64,000 bases of DNA from CAZBRS01 sp964494475 (GCA_964494475.1 CAZBRS010000028.1:11689-75688); one strand, 5' to 3'; numbered from the stretch's first letter, positions 1-8,296 are shown. Numbers and translations are program-made. Notes: generated by a model not told the origin, from the letters alone.

Positions 1-409
1 GCAGCCAGGCGATGGCGGCCTCGAGCGTGAACGGCTGCCCGAGGGCCGCGTAGACGTGCTTGCCCGCCCAGTAGAACGGCACGCCGACCAGCGACGTGCC
101 CGGCGCCTTGGCCGAATAGAGCGCCCCGGCGCAGTCGGGGGGGTGCTCCGCGCGATCGGTGCAGTAGAGCGAACGATCGTTGACGTAGCCCCAGTCCCGG
201 GTCACCGAGCCGAAGTCGATGGCGGCCCCGGAGGGCGCCAGCTTGCGGTAGCCGATGGCGTAGGAGGCCGAGTCGACGATGGCGCGCGTCATGTAGACGC
301 GCACGTTCTCGTTGGGGTTGTTGGTGTGCGCGTGGTAGGGGAACACGTACAGCCACGCGAAACCGACCACCAGCACGAGCAGCACTTCGGCGCGCGTCGT
401 GAGGTTCAT
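1..409 (-). CDS. GT-C/GT39-like membrane glycosyltransferase, N-terminal part (runs off the left edge)
   Basis: About 136 N-terminal residues are visible. Residues 8-25 form a hydrophobic segment just after a short positively charged start. A loop follows that carries YSAKAPGTSLVGVPFY, a wording typical of bacterial polyprenol-phosphate-sugar transferases and related multi-pass proteins of the GT-C class; the NPNENVRVYMTRAIVD stretch before it is typical of the same group. The likely role is transfer of a sugar or other group from a lipid carrier on the periplasmic face, but the catalytic acidic pair cannot be assessed because the protein is cut by the window edge. The ATG overlaps the stop of the upstream gene (ATGA), so it lies downstream in the same minus-strand run as pgsA. 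The family-level call is fairly secure; the substrate is unknown. Confidence 0.6.
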   Translation of the reverse strand, partial: MNLTTRAEVLLVLVVGFAWLYVFPYHAHTNNPNENVRVYMTRAIVDSASYAIGYRKLAPSGAAIDFGSVTRDWGYVNDRSLYCTDRAEHPPDCAGALYSAKAPGTSLVGVPFYWAGKHVYAALGQPFTLEAAIAWL

Positions 410-1263
410 GACCCGAACCTCCCGAACAGCCACACCTCGCCGAAGCGGGCGCCGAGCCCCTCGAGCACCACCTCGACGGTGCCCCCCTCCGGCACCGAGG
501 TCAGGTCGACCCACGCGCCACGATCGCCCAGCCCCGGCCAGAACGCGCGGGTGAACAGCGTGCGCCCACCGGCCCTCACCCGCAGCCGCGCGAAGCCCAG
601 CAGGGGCGTGCGCAGGCGCTCGCCCTCGGCGGTGAAGCCGAAGCGCAGCGCGAGCCGGGTGTCGTGGCCACGCTTCGGGAAGGAGAGCAGCACGCGCGCG
701 TTCTGCACGAGGTGCGCACGCACGATCGGCACGCCCCCCGAGGTCGAAGGGCCCACCCAGCACCAGGTGCGCCCGCGACCGCAGGTGAAGCGCTCGCCCG
801 AGCGGGTCAGGGCCTCGAGGCGGCCGTCGAGGTAGCGCAGCTCGACGCGCGCCTCCTTCAGCCGGCTCGACAGCAGCTGCCCAGGCTCGGGAACGCCGTC
901 GGCCACCAGCGACGTGAGCCCTCCGCAGCGCTCGACCCGGGGCCCTTCGGAAGCTCCAGCGCCCGCGGTGTCGTACGCCAGGCGCAGGAGGTCGAGCGGC
1001 GCGTCGTCGAAGAACACGTGGCGCACCGGGGCCTGGTCGGAGAAGCCAGCGGGGTAGCACGGCGAGCGCTCGAGCCAGCGGCAGGCGTCGACGCGGGTGG
1101 CCGGCGAGATCGCGACCTTGGTGCCGTCGTCCCAGAAGCCCAGGCAACGGACCTCTTCGACCACGGGGAAGAGCAGGACCGCGGCGGCGCTGAGCGCGGC
1201 CAGCAGCAGCCCGGCGGAGACGAGGACGACGGTCGGACCGGCAGCCCTGGCGGCTACGGGCAC
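406..1263 (-). CDS. Membrane-anchored periplasmic protein of unknown function
   Basis: A 285-residue protein if the GTG at 1263 is the start. That choice puts a transmembrane segment (about residues 9-30, VVLVSAGLLLAALSAAAVLL) at the N-terminus. The open frame continues further upstream, but there it is only a shadow of the preceding lipoprotein. The rest is soluble and probably periplasmic. It has scattered Cys pairs (CLGFWDDG, CRWLERSPCYP, ERCGG, CGRGRTWCWVG) that suggest disulfides, and a C-terminal beta-rich region (residues 215-285). I do not recognise a family. It overlaps the upstream lipoprotein stop by 10 bp and the downstream membrane protein by 4 bp, so the three are probably translationally coupled and may act together in the envelope. 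Confidence 0.6.
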   Translation of the reverse strand: MPVAARAAGPTVVLVSAGLLLAALSAAAVLLFPVVEEVRCLGFWDDGTKVAISPATRVDACRWLERSPCYPAGFSDQAPVRHVFFDDAPLDLLRLAYDTAGAGASEGPRVERCGGLTSLVADGVPEPGQLLSSRLKEARVELRYLDGRLEALTRSGERFTCGRGRTWCWVGPSTSGGVPIVRAHLVQNARVLLSFPKRGHDTRLALRFGFTAEGERLRTPLLGFARLRVRAGGRTLFTRAFWPGLGDRGAWVDLTSVPEGGTVEVVLEGLGARFGEVWLFGRFGS

Positions 1264-1808
1264 ACCGTCACGGCCGAGTTCTTGCTGCATCCGTAGTCCT
1301 GGCAGTCGGTGAAGCCGTTGCCGTCGTTGTCGAGGCCGTCGGCGCAGTTCTCGTTCGTGCTCTCGCAGAACGGCACCTCGGGCAGGCCCTGGCAGCTGCG
1401 ATCGGAGCAGTCGATGTATCCGTTGCAGTTGTTGTCGAGGCCGTCGCTGCAGGTGTCGGCGTCGTCCTCGAAGCCGCGCTGGTCGAGCGGCGGGCAGCAG
1501 CCCTCGTTGGCCTTGCACTGGTCATCGCCGCAGTCGGAGCGGCCGTCGCCGTCGTTGTCGAGGCCGTCGAGGCAGGTCGACAGATCGGAGGGGTCGCCCT
1601 CGATGCACGAGGGCGCGCAGTCGGAGTCGCTGCAGTCGGTCAGCCCGTCTTCGTCGTTGTCTTCGTCGTCGTGGCAGAAGAGGGCCCGGTTGGCCTCGTG
1701 CTCGGCGTACTCGGTGCGTTGCCAGGCCGGCGTCTGCTCCTCGTCGCGGCACGCCTGGGGCAGCAGCAGGAGGAGGGGCAGCAGGAGCCAGGGAAGAGAA
1801 CGGGTCAT
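1254..1808 (-). CDS. Lipoprotein with DNDGDG-type (MopE-like) metal-binding repeats
   Basis: A 184-residue exported lipoprotein. The N-terminus has a run of leucines ending in a lipobox-like LLPQAC, so Cys20 should be the lipidated residue. The mature part carries repeated C-x-DGLDNDGDG-x-DC motifs (for example CLDGLDNDGDGRSDC, CSDGLDNNCNGYIDC, CADGLDNDGNGFTDC). Such motifs are common in myxobacterial surface proteins and in the copper-regulated MopE family, and are thought to bind calcium or another metal through Asp/Asn side chains. About four such units are present. Its ATG overlaps the pgsA stop by 4 bp. No enzymatic domain is visible; a structural or binding role at the outer membrane is inference. 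Confidence 0.7.
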   Translation of the reverse strand: MTRSLPWLLLPLLLLLPQACRDEEQTPAWQRTEYAEHEANRALFCHDDEDNDEDGLTDCSDSDCAPSCIEGDPSDLSTCLDGLDNDGDGRSDCGDDQCKANEGCCPPLDQRGFEDDADTCSDGLDNNCNGYIDCSDRSCQGLPEVPFCESTNENCADGLDNDGNGFTDCQDYGCSKNSAVTVCP

Positions 1809-2419
1809 GGTCGCTCCTCGGGGTATTTTTCCTTCACGGCGCTCACGAACTTCGCGAAGTAGCCCACCGCGGAGAACACCGAGAAGAAGAGCGAGATGCC
1901 CACGCACACCAGGCCCACCAGGTGGTAGTCGATGGTGGTCTCCCAGATCCCGTAGTCGGTGGGGTAGCGGTGATGGATGACGAGCCCCAACAGGCCCACC
2001 ATCTGGAACGCGGTCTTCCATTTGCCGGTCTGGTCGACGCCCAGGCGGAGTCCCTCGGACTCGGCCACCATGCGCAGGGCCGTGATCGAGATCTCGCGCG
2101 TCAGGAGCAGCACGACCAGCCAAGCGGGCAGGCGGGAGAGCTCGACCAGCATGACGCAGACGGCCATGACCAGGATCTTGTCGGCGACGGGGTCCATGAA
2201 CCTGCCGAGGATGCTGCCCTGGTCGAAGTTGCGCGCGACCCAGCCGTCGAGCCAGTCGGTGACCGCAGCCGCCGCGTAGACCAGGGCGGCCAGGGCCAGG
2301 CTCGGCTTGGTGTCCTGCGCCATGAGCACCAGCACCAGGGGGATGAGCGCGATGCGGCCGAGGGTCAGCAGGTTGGGCACGTTCAGGAACTCGGTGCGGA
2401 CGTTGTGCGTGCGGGTCAT
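1805..2419 (-). CDS. pgsA: CDP-diacylglycerol--glycerol-3-phosphate 3-phosphatidyltransferase
   Basis: A 204-residue integral inner-membrane enzyme of the CDP-alcohol phosphatidyltransferase family. It makes phosphatidylglycerophosphate from CDP-diacylglycerol and glycerol 3-phosphate, the committed step to phosphatidylglycerol and cardiolipin. The family signature DG-x2-AR-x8-G-x3-D-x3-D is intact at about residues 58-80 (DGWVAR, then QGSILGRFMDPVAD), supplying the metal-binding aspartates. The N-terminal NVPNLLTLGRI is the usual PgsA opening, and length and hydrophobic profile match the family. It lies between the lytic transglycosylase (4-bp overlap at its start) and a repeat lipoprotein (4-bp overlap at its end). 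This is an essential housekeeping gene in an otherwise accessory-looking run. Confidence 0.93.
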   Translation of the reverse strand: MTRTHNVRTEFLNVPNLLTLGRIALIPLVLVLMAQDTKPSLALAALVYAAAAVTDWLDGWVARNFDQGSILGRFMDPVADKILVMAVCVMLVELSRLPAWLVVLLLTREISITALRMVAESEGLRLGVDQTGKWKTAFQMVGLLGLVIHHRYPTDYGIWETTIDYHLVGLVCVGISLFFSVFSAVGYFAKFVSAVKEKYPEERP

Positions 2420-3111
2420 GGGGCTCCGTCGACGCCGTAGTACTCTTTGTAGTGATAGTAGTAGTCGAGCACCTTCTTCACGTACAGGTTGGTCTCCTCG
2501 AACGGGATGCCGGCCTTGGCGTCGACGGCGCCGCCCCCCGCGTGGTATCCGGACAGCACCTGGACGAAGTCACCCTCGAAGCGGTTGGCGAGCAGGCGCA
2601 GCAGGCGCGTGCCCCCCAGGATGTTCTGCTCGGGATCGAAGGGATCGTGGATGCCCAGGCGGTGGCAGTTGAAGGGCATGACCTGCATGAGCCCCTGCGC
2701 CCCGGCCGGGCTCACGGCCGCGCGCTGGAAGCCGGACTCGACCTTGATGACCGCCAGGAGGAAGGGGATCGGGAGCGAGTACTTCGCGGCGGCCGCGCTC
2801 ACGAACGGGAGCACGTCGCGCACGCGGTCGCCGTCGGGGGCTCCCGCGCCGACCTTCGGGGACGGGCTCGTCGAGGACGCCGAGGTCGAGGCCCCCGCCG
2901 TGGCGGGCTCGGACGTCGGGGCGGGCTTCCCCACGCGGAAGTACGTGCTGCAGCGCCAGCCATCTCGGCGCAGCCGCTCGACCTCCTTGGGCTCGTTGAC
3001 GAAATAGGGGTCGGCGCCGCTCTTCTGGCACGAGTAGAACGTGCCGGCCGACGCCCGCGCAGCCCCGAGGACCAGCACGAGCGCGGTGATGATGAGGTGT
3101 GCCCGCGTCAC
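2416..3111 (-). CDS. Exported lytic transglycosylase (SLT/MltC-type domain)
   Basis: A 231-residue periplasmic peptidoglycan lyase. From the GTG at 3111 the product begins with a clean signal peptide (VTRAHLIITALVLVLGAARASA). An upstream ATG at 3168 would bury this signal 19 residues in, so it is rejected. Residues 23-95 form a DUF4124-like/linker region with two Cys and a Ser/Thr/Pro-rich stretch. The SLT domain follows, with the catalytic Glu in AVIKVESGF, then SPAGAQGLMQVMP, and GYHAGGGAV in place of the common YNAG. Cleavage of the MurNAc-GlcNAc bond to give 1,6-anhydro products is expected for the family. It is the first gene of the minus-strand run; its promoter appears to place transcription initiation at or next to the GTG (see promoter entry). 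Confidence 0.87.
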   Translation of the reverse strand: MTRAHLIITALVLVLGAARASAGTFYSCQKSGADPYFVNEPKEVERLRRDGWRCSTYFRVGKPAPTSEPATAGASTSASSTSPSPKVGAGAPDGDRVRDVLPFVSAAAAKYSLPIPFLLAVIKVESGFQRAAVSPAGAQGLMQVMPFNCHRLGIHDPFDPEQNILGGTRLLRLLANRFEGDFVQVLSGYHAGGGAVDAKAGIPFEETNLYVKKVLDYYYHYKEYYGVDGAP

Positions 3112-3117
3112 GGCGCC

Positions 3118-3145
3118 ATTGTAGCCAAAGCCGTTCGGCTCACAA
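3118..3145 (-). promoter_or_regulatory. Candidate sigma-70-type promoter for the transglycosylase run (possibly leaderless)
   Basis: On the minus strand TTGTGA (3145-3140) is followed after 16 bp by TACAAT (3123-3118). The expected start of transcription, 6-7 bp downstream, coincides with the GTG codon at 3111, and no Shine-Dalgarno sequence lies between. This is consistent with a leaderless mRNA. It is a pattern match only. Confidence 0.5.
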
Positions 3146-3154
3146 CCGGAATCC

Positions 3155-3183
3155 CTGACACCCGCCACGCATTCGGTTACACT
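3155..3183 (+). promoter_or_regulatory. Candidate sigma-70-type promoter for the aldo/keto reductase gene
   Basis: CTGACA (3155-3160), a 17-bp spacer, and TACACT (3178-3183) match the -35 and -10 consensus at five and four of six positions. Transcription should start near 3190, about 15 bp before the GTG at 3205. Together with the opposing promoter at 3118-3145 it forms a compact divergent promoter region of under 100 bp. Confidence 0.5.
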
Positions 3184-3204
3184 CTCTCACGAACGGCCCT
3201 CGAG

Positions 3205-4284
3205 GTGAGCGTGCCCCCCCTTGGCTGGGAGTCCGGCCTGCCCGGCAAGATCGGTTTCGGTGGTTACCGCGTCGAAGAGAACGTGGCCGAGCATCGCCAG
3301 GCGCTCGAGGCCTTCCTCGACGGAGGGGGCAGCGTGCTCGACACGGCCGCCAACTACACGTGCGGAGGCAGCGAGCGGTTGATCGGGGCCGTGCTGGCCG
3401 CGCGGGGCCGGGCCCGGGTGACGGTGGTCACCAAGGCCGGCTACCTCGAGCCCACGGTCGAAGGGCGCGCCCCCGACGGCCTGACGCGCGACTACCCCGA
3501 GCGCGTGCGCACGCCCTACGGCTTCTTCCACTGCATCCACCCCCAGTTCCTGGCCGACGCCATCACGCGCTCACTGCGCCGGCTGCGGGTCGAGCGCCTC
3601 GACGTGTTCCTGCTGCACAACCCCGAGTACTTCCTGACCACGCTCCTCGGGCCGCGGCCCAAGGCCGACCCGAACGTGCAGGCCGCGTTTCGCGGACGCG
3701 TCGAGGCCGCCTTCGCGCACCTCGAGGACGAGGTGAAGGCCGGGCGCGTGGGCGGCTACGGCGTCAGCTCGAACAACCTCGGCCGCCCGGCGACCGATCC
3801 CGTGGCCGTGACCGTCGAGGGGCTGCTCGACGCCGCGCGCGCCGTGTCGTCGTCCAGCGCCTTCTCCACGGTCCAGTGCCCCCTGAACCTGCTCGAACGA
3901 GACGCCGCCCTGCCCCGCCCACCGCTGGCGACGAGCGCCCTCGACGCCGCCCGCGCGGCCGGCCTGTGCGTGCTCACGAACCGCCCCATCAACGCCATGC
4001 GCGGGGCGCTGGTGCCGCTGCGCGACGGCCGCAGCGTCGACGCCCGCAGCGAGATCTACCTCGACGCGCTGCGCCGGGCCCTGGAGGCCAACCGCTACGA
4101 GCGGCTCGACGGCCTGAAGGGCTGGTCGCTGGCGCACGCCGCGCTCGATCTGGTGCGCTCGCTCCCCGAGGTCGACTGCGTGCTGAACGGCATGCGGCGC
4201 CCGGCTTACGTGCGCATGGCCCACGAGGTGCTGGCCGAGGGGCCAGAGGCCCGGGCCCACGATATCCTGAGGGGGTTGTATTGA
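3205..4284 (+). CDS. Aldo/keto reductase family protein
   Basis: A 359-residue cytosolic protein with an aldo/keto reductase-like TIM barrel. Residues 12-60 read KIGFGGYRVEE...DTAANYTCGGSERLIGAVL, the family beta1-loop-alpha1 region with the catalytic Asp-Thr-Ala-x-x-Tyr and the GxSE pattern. RRLRVERLDVFLLHNPE gives the strand-helix holding the His of the tetrad, and the GGYGVSSNN stretch is the usual late-barrel strand. At about 360 residues it is longer than many AKRs because of an insertion around the LLHNPEYFLTTLLGPRPK segment. GTG at 3205 or 3211 is possible; 3205 fits the promoter distance. Its stop overlaps the start of the next gene (TTGA), so it is co-transcribed with a large secreted Cys-rich protein. 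NAD(P)H-dependent carbonyl reduction is expected from the family; substrate unknown. Confidence 0.82.
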   Translation: MSVPPLGWESGLPGKIGFGGYRVEENVAEHRQALEAFLDGGGSVLDTAANYTCGGSERLIGAVLAARGRARVTVVTKAGYLEPTVEGRAPDGLTRDYPERVRTPYGFFHCIHPQFLADAITRSLRRLRVERLDVFLLHNPEYFLTTLLGPRPKADPNVQAAFRGRVEAAFAHLEDEVKAGRVGGYGVSSNNLGRPATDPVAVTVEGLLDAARAVSSSSAFSTVQCPLNLLERDAALPRPPLATSALDAARAAGLCVLTNRPINAMRGALVPLRDGRSVDARSEIYLDALRRALEANRYERLDGLKGWSLAHAALDLVRSLPEVDCVLNGMRRPAYVRMAHEVLAEGPEARAHDILRGLY

Positions 4285-7200
4285 GGATCGTCGGGCGATT
4301 TGCATTGCTCTGCGGATTCCTGGCGCTGGGGGCATGCGGCGGGGCGGCGGCCTCGCCCGACGCCGAGGCCTCGGGACCGCCGGACTGGGCCGCCGAATCG
4401 AAGCTCGACCTGCTCGACGTGCCTCCTGCCGACCTGGTCGACGCGTCGGACAAGCCCGACCGGGGCCCCGAGAGTCCGCCCGACACGGCCCCTCCCGACA
4501 CGGGCGAGGCCACCGGCGACGCAGTGACCACCGACGACGCGGGCCCGGGTTGCGACGAGGAGTGCACGGCCTGTGGCACCACGTGCGTGGCCGGGGCCTG
4601 CCAGTTCACGGCCTGCCAGGGCCGCGCCTGCGGCCCCGACGGCTGCAACGGGGTCTGCGGCCAGTGTCCGGCGGGCCAGGGCTGCGCGAACGGCGCATGC
4701 GAACCCATGCCCTCGTGCGGCAACGACTTCTGCAACCTGAACTTCGGCGAGGCGTGCGCCAACTGCCCCCGCGACTGCCCCTGCGGCTGCGGCGAGGCCT
4801 GCCAGGTCGACGCCACCTGCGTGTTCGTGGCGTGCGACGGGCGCGCGTGCGGCCCCGACGGCTGCGGCGGCTCGTGTGGCGAGTGCCCGGACCACTTCAC
4901 GTGCAAGAATGGTGCTTGTGCGTACGTACCGTGGTGCGGCGACCACGCCTGCGACCCGAACGAGACCTGCGCCTCGTGCCCCGCCGACTGCGCCTGCACG
5001 GACTGCGGGCACTCGTGCGTGGCCGGGCTGTGCCAGTTCACGGCCTGCATGGGCCGCGAGTGCGGACCCGACGGCTGCGAGGGCGCCTGCGGCGACCTGG
5101 CAGGCGCGTGCCCCGAGCACCACGCGTGCGACGAGGGTGCTTGCACCTACGTGCCCTGGTGCGGCGACGGCACGTGTGACCCGACCGAGGACTGCGCGAC
5201 GTGCCCGACCGACTGCGCCTGCCCCGCCTGCGGCGACGTCTGCCTCGAGGGCGCGTGCGTGAGCGCTCCCTGCACCGGCCGCGAGTGCGGGCCGGACGGG
5301 TGCGGCGGCTGGTGCGGCGACTGTCCGCTCCACCACGCGTGCGCGCAGGGAGCCCTTGGCCTGCGAAGCCTTGGCGAAGCAGTCTGCGTCTACGAGCCCT
5401 GGTGCGGCGACGGCACCTGCGATCCGAACGAAGACTGCGGCACGTGCGAGCCCGACTGCGCCTGCACCGGCTGCGGTATGGCCTGCATCGACGGGGCCTG
5501 CACCTTCTCGGCCTGCGTCGGCCGGGAGTGCGGCCCCAACGGCTGCGGCGGCTCGTGCGGTGGGTGTCCCCTGCATCACGACTGCGCCGACGGGGCGTGC
5601 TTCTATGTACCCTGGTGCGGCGACGGCACGTGCGACCCGAGCGAGGACTGCGCCACGTGCCAGGCCGACTGCGCCTGCACGGACTGTGGCACCACGTGCG
5701 ACGGCGGCATCTGCACGTTCCACGGCTGTGACGGCCGCGAATGCGGCGACGACGGCTGCGGCGGCTCCTGCGGCCAATGTGACGACGACCTGCCGTGCAC
5801 CGACGACGCCTGCGCCAACGGCCAGTGCCAGGCCACCCTGCAGCCGGACCACTGCCTGCTCGAGGGCGGCTGCGTGGAGCCGGGCACCATCGACCCGGTC
5901 TCCGGCTGCTCGGTCTGCGACCCGGCGACCGACCCGACGGCGTGGTCACCCCTGGCGGAGCAGTCTCCGTGCGGGAACGACGGCGGGGTCTGCCATTCGG
6001 GGGCCTGCTGCCCCCACGCGGCGAACTGCGAACTGCGCGCGTGTGGGCACGACGGCTGCGGCGGCTCGTGCGGCGAGTGCGACGAGCACTTCGCGTGCCA
6101 GGACGGCCTGTGCACCTACGAGCCCTGGTGCGGCGACGGCACCTGCGACCCCGCGGAAGATTGCGCGGGCTGCGAAGCCGACTGCGCCTGCACGACCTGC
6201 GGCAGCGCGTGCGTGGCGGGCACCTGCCAGTTCGTGGCGTGTGTCGGACGATCGTGCGGCGACGACGGTTGCGGGGGCTCGTGCGGCGAGTGCGCCCCGC
6301 ACCACGCGTGCCACGACGGCGCGTGCGTCTACCAGCCCTGGTGCGGCGACGGCACCTGTGATCCCGACGAAGACTGCGCGGCGTGCGAGGCCGACTGCGC
6401 CTGCACCGCGTGCGGCACCACCTGCGACCAGGGAGCCTGTGTCTTCTCGGCCTGCTCCGGCCGCGAGTGCGGCCCCGACGGCTGCGGGGGCGGGTGTGGC
6501 GACTGCGCGGCGCACTACGCGTGCACCGACGGCACCTGTACGTACCAGCCCTGGTGCGGCGACGGCGCGTGCGACCCCGACGAGGGCTGCGGAGCTTGTT
6601 CCGCCGACTGCGCCTGCGGCGCCGGCCAGGTCTGCCTGGCGAGCGGCGCGTGCTGCACGCCGACCTCGTGCGAGGGCGGCGGCTGGGTCTGCGGCGAGCC
6701 CGGCGACGGGTGCGGCGGCCCCCTGGCGTGCGGCGAGTGCCTGCCCCCGGAGGAGTGCGGCGGCGGCGGCCTTCCCTTCGCGTGCGGTACGCCCGAGCCC
6801 CTGCCTTACCCCACCCGCGATCCCATGCGGCTGAAGTCCATCCAGCCCGACTTCTGGCCTCACCCCGAGGAGATCGCCGGCAACGGCGCCGGCGGCGTGG
6901 CCATGAACCTGGTGTGGTCCGCGTGGGAGCCCGCGAACGAGGCTCCTCCCTGCGCCGCCGGCCGCGAGGCCTTCGACGGGCACTGCTACGCGATCGACGC
7001 GGCCGTCGACCAGGCCATCGCCGACTGGACCGCGCGCGGGCTGGTCGTCACGGGCGTCGTGTACGGCGTGCCGGCCTGGGCTCGTATCGAGACCGGGTGC
7101 TCGCCGGTCTCGGCCGGCTTCGAGATCTTCTGCGCGCCCCGCGACCCGGCCGACTTCGGCCGCTTCGCGGGCTACCTGGCCTGGCGCTACAACGGGCTGC

Positions 7201-8282
7201 GCGGCCACGGACGCGTGGCCGACTTCGTGATCCACAACGAGGTGAACTCGAACGACTGGTACGACGTGGGCTGCGGACAGGGGGTCTACTGCGAGCCGAC
7301 GGGCTGGGTCCAGCGGTACGCCGCCGACTGGAGCGCGGCCTACGACCGCATCGTACGCCAGCAGCCCTTCGCCAAGGTGCTCGCGTCGTTCACGCATCAC
7401 TTCGATCCGGCGCTCGACGCGTACGGCGTCGCGAGCCCCGTCATCTCGGTGCGCACCTTCCTGCCCTGGTTCGCGGCCCACGTGGGCGCGCGCGAGTGGC
7501 GCGTGGCCTACCACCCCTACCCTGCGAACCTGACCAGCCCCACCTTCGGGCCCCGCGACTTCCCGCGGGTCACCTACGGCAACCTCGGCGCGCTGGTGGG
7601 GTGGCTGATGGCCGCCTTCCCGAACGACCCCCACGCCTGGGACGTACAGCTCACCGAGAGCGGCATCAACAGCCTGTACCCGGGCTCGTACCCGGCGGCG
7701 CAGGTCGACGGCGTGTGCCGTTCACTGAAGGCCGTGCTCGGCACCCCCTTCATCTCGAACTACGTCTACCACCGCATGCAGGACCACCCCACCGAGGTCG
7801 CGTCGGGGCTCGGGCTCGGGCTCTGGGACACGGCGGGCAACGCCAAGCCGGCCTGGTCCACCTGGGCGCTCGCGAACCGCGCCGACCTGGACCCTCCCCA
7901 GCTCTCGTGCGGCTTCGAGCACTTGCCCTACACGCGCCTGGTGGTCTACGGCTGCATCGACACCGGCACGCGCTGGACCAGCACCCGCCCGGCGCCCGCC
8001 AACTGCACCGAGCGCCAGGCCTGGCGCCTGCTGCGCGCCGAGGCGCCGGGCACGCACCTGGTGCACGAGTGCCTTTCGGGCACCAACGACAGCTTCGCCA
8101 GCCTCGACCCGGGCTGCGAGGGTCAGCGCTCCATGGGCCCCCTCGGCTGGGCCTACGACGCGCCGCAAGACGGCGCCGTTCCGCTCTACCGCTGCTTCTC
8201 GGGCTTCGATCACTTCGTGTGGGCCGACGCCGGGTGCAACGGGTCGGGCCAGGAGTCGTTGCTCGGGTATGCGCTACCGTAA
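4281..8282 (+). CDS. Giant lipoprotein: eight Cys-rich repeat units plus glycosidase-like (DUF5722-like) C-terminal domain
   Basis: A 1333-residue exported protein. The TTG start at 4281 follows GAGGGGG and overlaps the aldo/keto reductase stop. The signal ends in a lipobox (LALGAC, about Cys16). A Pro/Asp-rich linker (residues 20-92) leads into eight disulfide-rich units of about 70 residues (about 95-780), each with C-x-GREC-GPDGCGGSCGxC followed by PWCGDGTCDPxEDCxxC. Unit 4 has a 10-residue insertion and unit 6 is composite. Residues 840-1210 form a TIM-barrel glycosidase-like domain with HNEVNSNDW and QLTESGIN, resembling the acid/base and nucleophile glutamates of DUF5722 and related clan-A enzymes, plus AYHPYPANL. 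A C-terminal Cys-containing tail with CFSGFDHFVW-type repeats resembles a carbohydrate-associated beta-trefoil module. It is probably cell-surface and acts on or binds polysaccharide; substrate unknown. Confidence 0.78.
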   Translation: MRIVGRFALLCGFLALGACGGAAASPDAEASGPPDWAAESKLDLLDVPPADLVDASDKPDRGPESPPDTAPPDTGEATGDAVTTDDAGPGCDEECTACGTTCVAGACQFTACQGRACGPDGCNGVCGQCPAGQGCANGACEPMPSCGNDFCNLNFGEACANCPRDCPCGCGEACQVDATCVFVACDGRACGPDGCGGSCGECPDHFTCKNGACAYVPWCGDHACDPNETCASCPADCACTDCGHSCVAGLCQFTACMGRECGPDGCEGACGDLAGACPEHHACDEGACTYVPWCGDGTCDPTEDCATCPTDCACPACGDVCLEGACVSAPCTGRECGPDGCGGWCGDCPLHHACAQGALGLRSLGEAVCVYEPWCGDGTCDPNEDCGTCEPDCACTGCGMACIDGACTFSACVGRECGPNGCGGSCGGCPLHHDCADGACFYVPWCGDGTCDPSEDCATCQADCACTDCGTTCDGGICTFHGCDGRECGDDGCGGSCGQCDDDLPCTDDACANGQCQATLQPDHCLLEGGCVEPGTIDPVSGCSVCDPATDPTAWSPLAEQSPCGNDGGVCHSGACCPHAANCELRACGHDGCGGSCGECDEHFACQDGLCTYEPWCGDGTCDPAEDCAGCEADCACTTCGSACVAGTCQFVACVGRSCGDDGCGGSCGECAPHHACHDGACVYQPWCGDGTCDPDEDCAACEADCACTACGTTCDQGACVFSACSGRECGPDGCGGGCGDCAAHYACTDGTCTYQPWCGDGACDPDEGCGACSADCACGAGQVCLASGACCTPTSCEGGGWVCGEPGDGCGGPLACGECLPPEECGGGGLPFACGTPEPLPYPTRDPMRLKSIQPDFWPHPEEIAGNGAGGVAMNLVWSAWEPANEAPPCAAGREAFDGHCYAIDAAVDQAIADWTARGLVVTGVVYGVPAWARIETGCSPVSAGFEIFCAPRDPADFGRFAGYLAWRYNGLRGHGRVADFVIHNEVNSNDWYDVGCGQGVYCEPTGWVQRYAADWSAAYDRIVRQQPFAKVLASFTHHFDPALDAYGVASPVISVRTFLPWFAAHVGAREWRVAYHPYPANLTSPTFGPRDFPRVTYGNLGALVGWLMAAFPNDPHAWDVQLTESGINSLYPGSYPAAQVDGVCRSLKAVLGTPFISNYVYHRMQDHPTEVASGLGLGLWDTAGNAKPAWSTWALANRADLDPPQLSCGFEHLPYTRLVVYGCIDTGTRWTSTRPAPANCTERQAWRLLRAEAPGTHLVHECLSGTNDSFASLDPGCEGQRSMGPLGWAYDAPQDGAVPLYRCFSGFDHFVWADAGCNGSGQESLLGYALP
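4563..6617 (+). repeat. Tandem Cys-rich coding repeat, eight units of about 210-330 bp
   Basis: Within the giant lipoprotein, eight consecutive units encode C-x2-CG-x2-C...GRxCGxDGCGGxCGxC...PWCGDGxCDPxExCxxCxxDCAC. Units 2, 3, 5, 7 and 8 are the most regular. Unit 4 carries an extra 30 bp. Unit 6 contains an extra segment with CLLEGGC, SGCSVCDPATDP and CCPHAANC that recurs in the other giant protein at 12621-16630. Regular Cys spacing argues for a stack of small disulfide-linked domains forming a stalk. Confidence 0.85.
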
Positions 8283-8296
8283 GGGCGCACGCGCGC

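Noticed and set aside
3112..3168. Upstream ATG (3168) as start of the lytic transglycosylase
   Set aside because: It would add 19 residues before the signal peptide and lies upstream of the best -10 box, so the GTG at 3111 is preferred.
4563..6617. CRISPR array or non-coding tandem repeat
   Set aside because: Units are about 210 bp or more, in frame, and code for regular Cys-rich protein domains; there are no short direct repeats with unique spacers.
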